Assembly (NCBI GenBank): GCA_031553595.1
Contig: JAVBLI010000009.1
Location: forward strand, 387,265 to 451,264
DNA length: 64,000 bases
Direction of reading: 5' to 3'
From: RGIG3701 sp031553595
GTDB taxonomy: Bacteria > Planctomycetota > Planctomycetia > Pirellulales > Thermoguttaceae
The notes under the pieces are model-generated. The model was not told where the DNA came from. It saw nothing but the letters and a program-made list of their open reading frames with translations, and searched no databases. Below are positions 60,559-64,000 of the stretch, piece by piece (positions within the stretch are counted from its first letter, which is position 1; each line of letters opens with the position of its first letter). The position numbers were made by a program, and so were the translations under genes.

Positions 60559-60834
60559 TCAGGGGTACGTGGACGCGGTGGGGACAGTGCCTTCCTTCAG
60601 TTCGAATGTGTAGGAGGTGTTCCCGCTAAATGAATCGTAGGTATTGGGAGGGCTCGTAAAATTCTGGTTCAATCCTGCCGCCGCTCTTGCGCCGCTGTAA
60701 AATGAAACGACGAACGCGTCGCGCACCGCCGCCAGGCCGCCCACCACGCCGATGACCAGCAGCGTCGTGATGAGAATCCACTCAAACTAAAGGGCGCCGC
60801 TTTCGTCGCGGAGTATTTTTTGAAAAATTCCCAT
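60559..60834 (-). pseudogene. Flp-like pilin gene with an in-frame amber codon at position 16
   Basis: From the ATG at 60834 (AAGGA upstream) the reading is MGIFQKILRDESGAL, then TAG at 60789-60787, then FEWILITTLLVIGVVGGLAA and on to a normal stop at 60559. The intact paralogue at 60889 reads GVLTFEWILIFALLVIGVVG, so TAG replaces position +3 of the mature pilin in the G-x4-E cleavage motif. Everything after the stop is well conserved and open for 75 codons. It is a fresh pseudogene, a sequencing error, or a recoded or suppressed stop. A shorter start at 60747 would lack the prepilin signal. Confidence 0.8.
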
Positions 60835-60888
60835 GCATCATTTCCTTGTTTTGTGTGCTCGCGTCATTTTCGCAACCTGATACGCTCT

Positions 60889-61296
60889 CTATTTGGGATA
60901 AGCCACTGCCGTGGGAAGGTTCTTTGCTGGACTCACTGCCACTTTATTTCGCGAGTCATCATCTGCTGCTTTGGACTTAATACCCCATGTGCCGTCCAGC
61001 TCGCTGTTATTGTCGACGAAGATCATTCCCGGGGCGGTAAATCCAGGATCAATAACAGGATCTCCCTGGTCATCCACTGGCGGGAACGGCTTCACCGCGT
61101 AAGACGCATCCAGCCCCAGCGCCGCACCGGCCACGCTGCCGTAACTGATATTCAGCGCGTCGCGCACCGCCGCAAGGCCGCCCACCACGCCGATGACAAG
61201 CAGAGCGAAAATCAAAATCCACTCGAAGGTCAACACACCGCGACGGGCGTTTTTTCGGCTTGTTTTCACGACTTTTGCTATTTTATAATTCCGCAT
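60889..61296 (-). CDS. Flp/type IVb pilin-like protein
   Basis: 135 residues from an ATG with GGAG 6 bp upstream (a GTG at 61308 is also in frame). A basic leader ends RRG, followed by VLTFEWILIFALLVIGVVGG: the prepilin site is G|VLTFE. The mature protein has a single N-terminal helix and a soluble domain of about 85 residues, longer than classic Flp pilins, so it may be a pseudopilin. First gene of the tad operon. Confidence 0.82.
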   Translation of the reverse strand: MRNYKIAKVVKTSRKNARRGVLTFEWILIFALLVIGVVGGLAAVRDALNISYGSVAGAALGLDASYAVKPFPPVDDQGDPVIDPGFTAPGMIFVDNNSELDGTWGIKSKAADDDSRNKVAVSPAKNLPTAVAYPK

Positions 61297-61808
61297 ACCG
61301 CGCTCCACCTGGCAAAGCTAAACGAATTTCTGTTGCACTTCCATGCTCCGACGGACATCCTTCGCCCGCGAACGCCCGTGTCTGAACGACACAAGACAAA
61401 ACGGACCTTTACTAAATCGATTTATGATATCGACATAATGAAAGTAGGGGAGTTGATAATTCCAGTGAATATTTGGCGAAACAGGCATCGCCAGGGGCGG
61501 CATTTAGCGGTTATGCGTTTTGTGCCATAACGGTGATGAGGTATGCGATGGATCCTAAGGAATTGCACACTGCGTAGAATGCGAAAAATGAGGCGTATTT
61601 TTTGCTCACATAAAATAATACTGCCCAAGAAATGAGTTTCCGAATAAAATATTTTCGCAAAAAAGTCCGGATAGCTCAAGTTTGCGGGATGTAATGACGA
61701 TATCACCTTTAGCGATTGTTATTTTTATGCGAATCACAAGGCTTTTGCAAATAAAACAAGCGAAAAGCCTTTCCCACAGGAACCCGATTTTGAGAATGGA
61801 GGTGGCGG
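61297..61808. other. intergenic region upstream of the tad operon
   Basis: About 510 bp between the divergent pilin and lipoprotein genes. AT-rich; TTATGATATCGACATAA (61422-61438) is a small palindrome on the tad side. No gene or clear promoter identified. Confidence 0.35.
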
Positions 61809-62003
61809 ATGCGCCCGCTGCATGGTATGCTTTTTTGTTTCGGTTTGTTGGTCGCGCTGATCGTAAGCTCGGTGGGGTGCCAGTCCCATATCGGTGGCCA
61901 GACACTCCCCAGCGGCTATTACCTTCAGGATGATGTCCAGTATTACTCCGCCGGTTCGAAAAATACGCTCCAAAACGAATCCATGAAATTGCAGAGTCAG
62001 TGA
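61809..62003 (+). CDS. small lipoprotein, planctomycete-type
   Basis: 64 residues. A signal sequence ends in a lipobox (IVSSVGC, Cys24), then QSHIGGQTLPSGYYLQDDVQ. I remember this GGQTLPS-YYL-DDVQY pattern as a short lipoprotein that recurs in planctomycetes; its function is unknown to me. An excellent GGAGG site lies 7 bp before the ATG. A pair of hairpins follows at 62120-62175. Confidence 0.8.
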   Translation: MRPLHGMLFCFGLLVALIVSSVGCQSHIGGQTLPSGYYLQDDVQYYSAGSKNTLQNESMKLQSQ

Positions 62004-62119
62004 TGACCCCACAAAAGACGTCACGCGAACCGACGTGTGATTTTTGATGCACTTTCGCCGAAAGGAATCGGCGGAGTTTCGGAAAGGGTGATGGATTACC
62101 GAAAATTCCGAAAAAAATG

Positions 62120-62180
62120 CTTCGTTGAATGGATTCAGCGAAGAGCCAGGGAGAGTGGGTCTTCTCACTCTCCCTGTTAT
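62120..62180 (+). terminator. double hairpin, probable terminator of the small lipoprotein gene
   Basis: CTTCGTTGAAT-GG-ATTCAGCGAAG (62120-62143), then AGGGAGAGTG and CACTCTCCCT (62148-62175) with an 8-nt loop, followed by GTTATTTCTT. The T-tract is imperfect. Confidence 0.65.
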
Positions 62181-62249
62181 TTCTTGAAAACGTACGTGCG
62201 ATATTCGTAATTTGATTTTCGGGGATTGTTTTGTGAAAGAGATGACAAA

Positions 62250-62729
62250 ATGCTCGTTTTAGGCGTGGACCCAGGGATAAATATTACCGGGTATGCCATT
62301 CTTGAGAAAAGAGGACAAAAAACGATTCTCCGCGAAGGAGGGGTTATCCGGGGGAAGTCGCGCGATACGCTGCCGTTACGAATTCTAGAGATTTATCAAA
62401 ATCTGGAAGAGGTTTTTACACGCTGGCAGCCGCAGGTGATGGCGATCGAAAAACTCTATTCACATTATGATCGGCCGCAAACCGCCATTATTATGGGGCA
62501 TGTCCGCGGCGTGATCGCCCTCTTAGCAGCCCAGCGTGGCATTCCCGTCCATGATTACCCGGCTACCACCATCAAAAAAATCCTCACCGGCAGCGGGCGG
62601 GCGACCAAAGATCAGATGCAGCGTGCTATTCAAAGAGAATTCAAATTAAAGCAGTTGCCAGAGCCGCCGGACTTGGCCGACGCGATCGCGATCGCGCTAT
62701 GCCACTGCTGGAATCATGGTTTCGAGTGA
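62250..62729 (+). CDS. ruvC: crossover junction endodeoxyribonuclease RuvC
   Basis: 159 residues. Catalytic acids are Asp7 in LGVDPGINITGY, Glu in AIEKLYS (about 68), and the pair near the end in DLADAIAIALCH. It resolves Holliday junctions in DNA repair. The ATG at 62250 begins the family sequence; an in-frame ATG 24 bases upstream is less likely. ruvA and ruvB are not in the window. A TTGAAA-18-TAATTT promoter lies at 62184-62213. Confidence 0.93.
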   Translation: MLVLGVDPGINITGYAILEKRGQKTILREGGVIRGKSRDTLPLRILEIYQNLEEVFTRWQPQVMAIEKLYSHYDRPQTAIIMGHVRGVIALLAAQRGIPVHDYPATTIKKILTGSGRATKDQMQRAIQREFKLKQLPEPPDLADAIAIALCHCWNHGFE

Positions 62730-62831
62730 TTTTTGTGAACCACTGCGACGCGAGTTTTCCGCCTGTGACACTTTTAACTTCTGCGATTCTCTAAATTTTC
62801 TCTTTTTTCTCAAAATTCGCTAAAGTTTCAT

Positions 62832-62864
62832 TTGCTTTCCTCGCCAAATGGGTCATAATATAAT
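62832..62864 (+). promoter_or_regulatory. promoter of the 62913 gene
   Basis: TTGCTT, then TAATAT at 18 bp or TATAAT at 21 bp; the leader is about 45 nt with GGAGG. Confidence 0.5.
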
Positions 62865-62912
62865 TGTAGGGAGACACAAAAGAAAAAGATTTCTGTTTAA
62901 GGAGGAACACAA

Positions 62913-63170
62913 ATGAGTTTTGAAATCAGCACACACGTCGCGGCGGCGATTGATTCGCTCTCTCAGGAGGAGACGTTTCAGGAAACAGTTTCTCCGAAAG
63001 AGCGGCGGCGCATGATTGATCCGGTCACCTGCGAACGAAATTATTCGGAGGATGAGGCCGAGTTTATGCGGGCCGTGGAAGCGTATAAAATGAAAAGCGG
63101 CCGTAAATTCCCCACATGCTGTGAGGTTTTGGAGGTTTTGCGGGGGTTGGGGTACGTTAAAATTAGATAA
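62913..63170 (+). CDS. small conserved planctomycete-type protein
   Basis: 85 residues, acidic start and basic end. The C-terminal part EAEFMRAVEAYKMKSGRKFP, then TCCEVLEVLRGLGY, is a pattern I remember from short planctomycete proteins; no function is known to me. No signal or membrane segment. GGAGG lies 8 bp before the ATG. It has its own promoter and terminator, so it is a monocistronic and possibly highly expressed gene. Confidence 0.8.
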   Translation: MSFEISTHVAAAIDSLSQEETFQETVSPKERRRMIDPVTCERNYSEDEAEFMRAVEAYKMKSGRKFPTCCEVLEVLRGLGYVKIR

Positions 63171-63205
63171 AAATGCCGTGGCAGGGACGTTATGGCAAAA
63201 TGCGT

Positions 63206-63230
63206 AAAAGAAGCAGGGATGCTTCTTTTT
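63206..63230. terminator. bidirectional intrinsic terminator
   Basis: AAAAGAAGC-AGGGAT-GCTTCTTTTT. T-tracts on both strands serve the convergent 62913 and nnrE genes. Confidence 0.85.
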
Positions 63231-63244
63231 CGCGTTTCTTGAGG

Positions 63245-63928
63245 TCATTTTTCGACGATAGCGAGACGTACAGGAAATCCGATGGAGCACACCACAAGCC
63301 GCCCGACGTACGGTTTCGCCGCGTCTTTCAGCAGTCCGGGTTTCAGGGTCGCGAGTGTACAGGTAATATCAGCCCGTACGCATATTTCTGTCGCCGTCCC
63401 TGTGTCCGTGTCCAGACCGCTGGGTAAATCCACGGCCAAAACTTTATTCTGAACTGAATTCATCCACTGAATCACGCCATCCATGGGCGCACGCGGGGTT
63501 CCCTCGGCCCCGGTTCCGAGCATGGCATCCACCAGCCAGCTGGATTCTTCCAGAAAGGGGATAATTATACGCCGAATTTCCTCACTAGCTACCGAAAAAA
63601 GTGCCGTTATTGGCAGGCCCATTTCGCGGAGAATCGTGTACTGAATCAGGGCATCTCCCTGAAATTTGGCTGGATCCGTACATAAAAACACTTGAGCTGG
63701 GATGTCGCGTAGGGCCAGGTGCCGGGCCATGACCATCCCATCCCCGGCGTTATTTCCCGTTCCGCAAAAAATCAGCACCCGTCCGTCTGTGCGATTTTCC
63801 GTCAGCACATCAGTGATCTCACGGCCTGCATTTTCCATCAGGACGACTCCCGGAATTTTGTACTTTTGGATCGCGATCTGATCGATTTTCCGGGATTCTT
63901 CCCGAGAAAGAACGGGGGGATTTGGCAT
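63245..63928 (-). CDS. nnrE: NAD(P)H-hydrate epimerase (YjeF N-terminal domain)
   Basis: 227 residues. FCGTGNNAGDGMVMARHL is the glycine-rich loop, MENAGREITDVL the N-terminal helix, and VDAMLGTGAEGTPR and AVDLPSGLDTDTG the active-site region. It epimerises damaged NAD(P)H hydrates so that a dehydratase can repair them. The dehydratase (NnrD) domain, often fused, is absent here. The residues flanking the stop are close to the shared terminator. Confidence 0.92.
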   Translation of the reverse strand: MPNPPVLSREESRKIDQIAIQKYKIPGVVLMENAGREITDVLTENRTDGRVLIFCGTGNNAGDGMVMARHLALRDIPAQVFLCTDPAKFQGDALIQYTILREMGLPITALFSVASEEIRRIIIPFLEESSWLVDAMLGTGAEGTPRAPMDGVIQWMNSVQNKVLAVDLPSGLDTDTGTATEICVRADITCTLATLKPGLLKDAAKPYVGRLVVCSIGFPVRLAIVEK

Positions 63929-64000
63929 GTTTTCAGATTTATGTTAAAATGATGGTGATGAGTGTGTGAAAGCGACGATTAATGTTATTTGGACAAAAAC

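Noticed and set aside
1..64000. tRNA or rRNA genes
   Set aside because: I looked through the gaps over 300 bp and saw no TTCRANYC arm with matching acceptor stem; a tRNA-finding program could still show one.

Overview
The window reads as a chromosomal segment of a Planctomycetota bacterium, possibly a Pirellulales-type lineage. The evidence is the protein content: two DUF1080 secreted proteins, a formylglycine sulfatase, a B12-dependent ribonucleotide reductase, a lipoprotein-type TolC, a compact Tad pilus locus and three small proteins that I remember as planctomycete-typical. GC content looks moderate to high. The flavodiiron protein, the class II ribonucleotide reductase and HslUV fit an anaerobic or oxygen-sensitive life. 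There is no transposase, phage gene, CRISPR array, rRNA or tRNA that I can see.

Layout, left to right. 1-2933: a lipid block with btaA (cut by the window start), btaB and a squalene/phytoene-synthase homologue. 3036-4556: fliR and an flhB that stops before its autocleavage domain. 4948-7275: a lipoprotein-type TolC (minus). 7768-11250: hslV, hslU and two unknown genes. 11463-14972: a flavodiiron protein and two glycosyltransferases. 15048-16899: leuA with a previously unannotated leucine-rich leader peptide, a terminator and a strong promoter (minus). 17148-21695: a PQQ-propeller protein, hemE and convergent ilvD. 22061-26844: a secreted two-repeat protein, pheT and a HisN-like phosphatase. 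26920-32976: a porin, then a sulfate ABC importer. 33011-38432: ispG, a small gene plus xerC, a sulfatase and a radical SAM protein. 38636-42519: a secreted Gly/Asn/Pro-rich protein, mraZ, an RRM protein with a long structured 5' leader, and cysK. 42711-46485: nrdJ with a long leader. 46976-50571: an unknown protein, two DUF1080 paralogues and thioredoxin. 51023-61296: thrS and a Tad pilus operon including a pilin gene broken by an amber codon. 61809-63928: a small lipoprotein, ruvC, a small conserved protein and nnrE.

The intergenic DNA is unusually rich in palindromic repeats. I count six copies of a roughly 110-150 bp inverted repeat with CAGCCGGGAATG ends, about a dozen palindromes whose arms are tandem heptamers and which often supply a gene's stop codon, and at least four smaller families. 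They sit mainly at gene 3' ends and between convergent genes.

The items most worth a second look are the leuA attenuator with an apparently leaderless leader peptide, the amber codon inside a prepilin cleavage motif, the truncated FlhB, the repeat families that donate stop codons, and the structured leaders of the RRM gene and nrdJ. No new multi-gene defence or mobile system could be supported.
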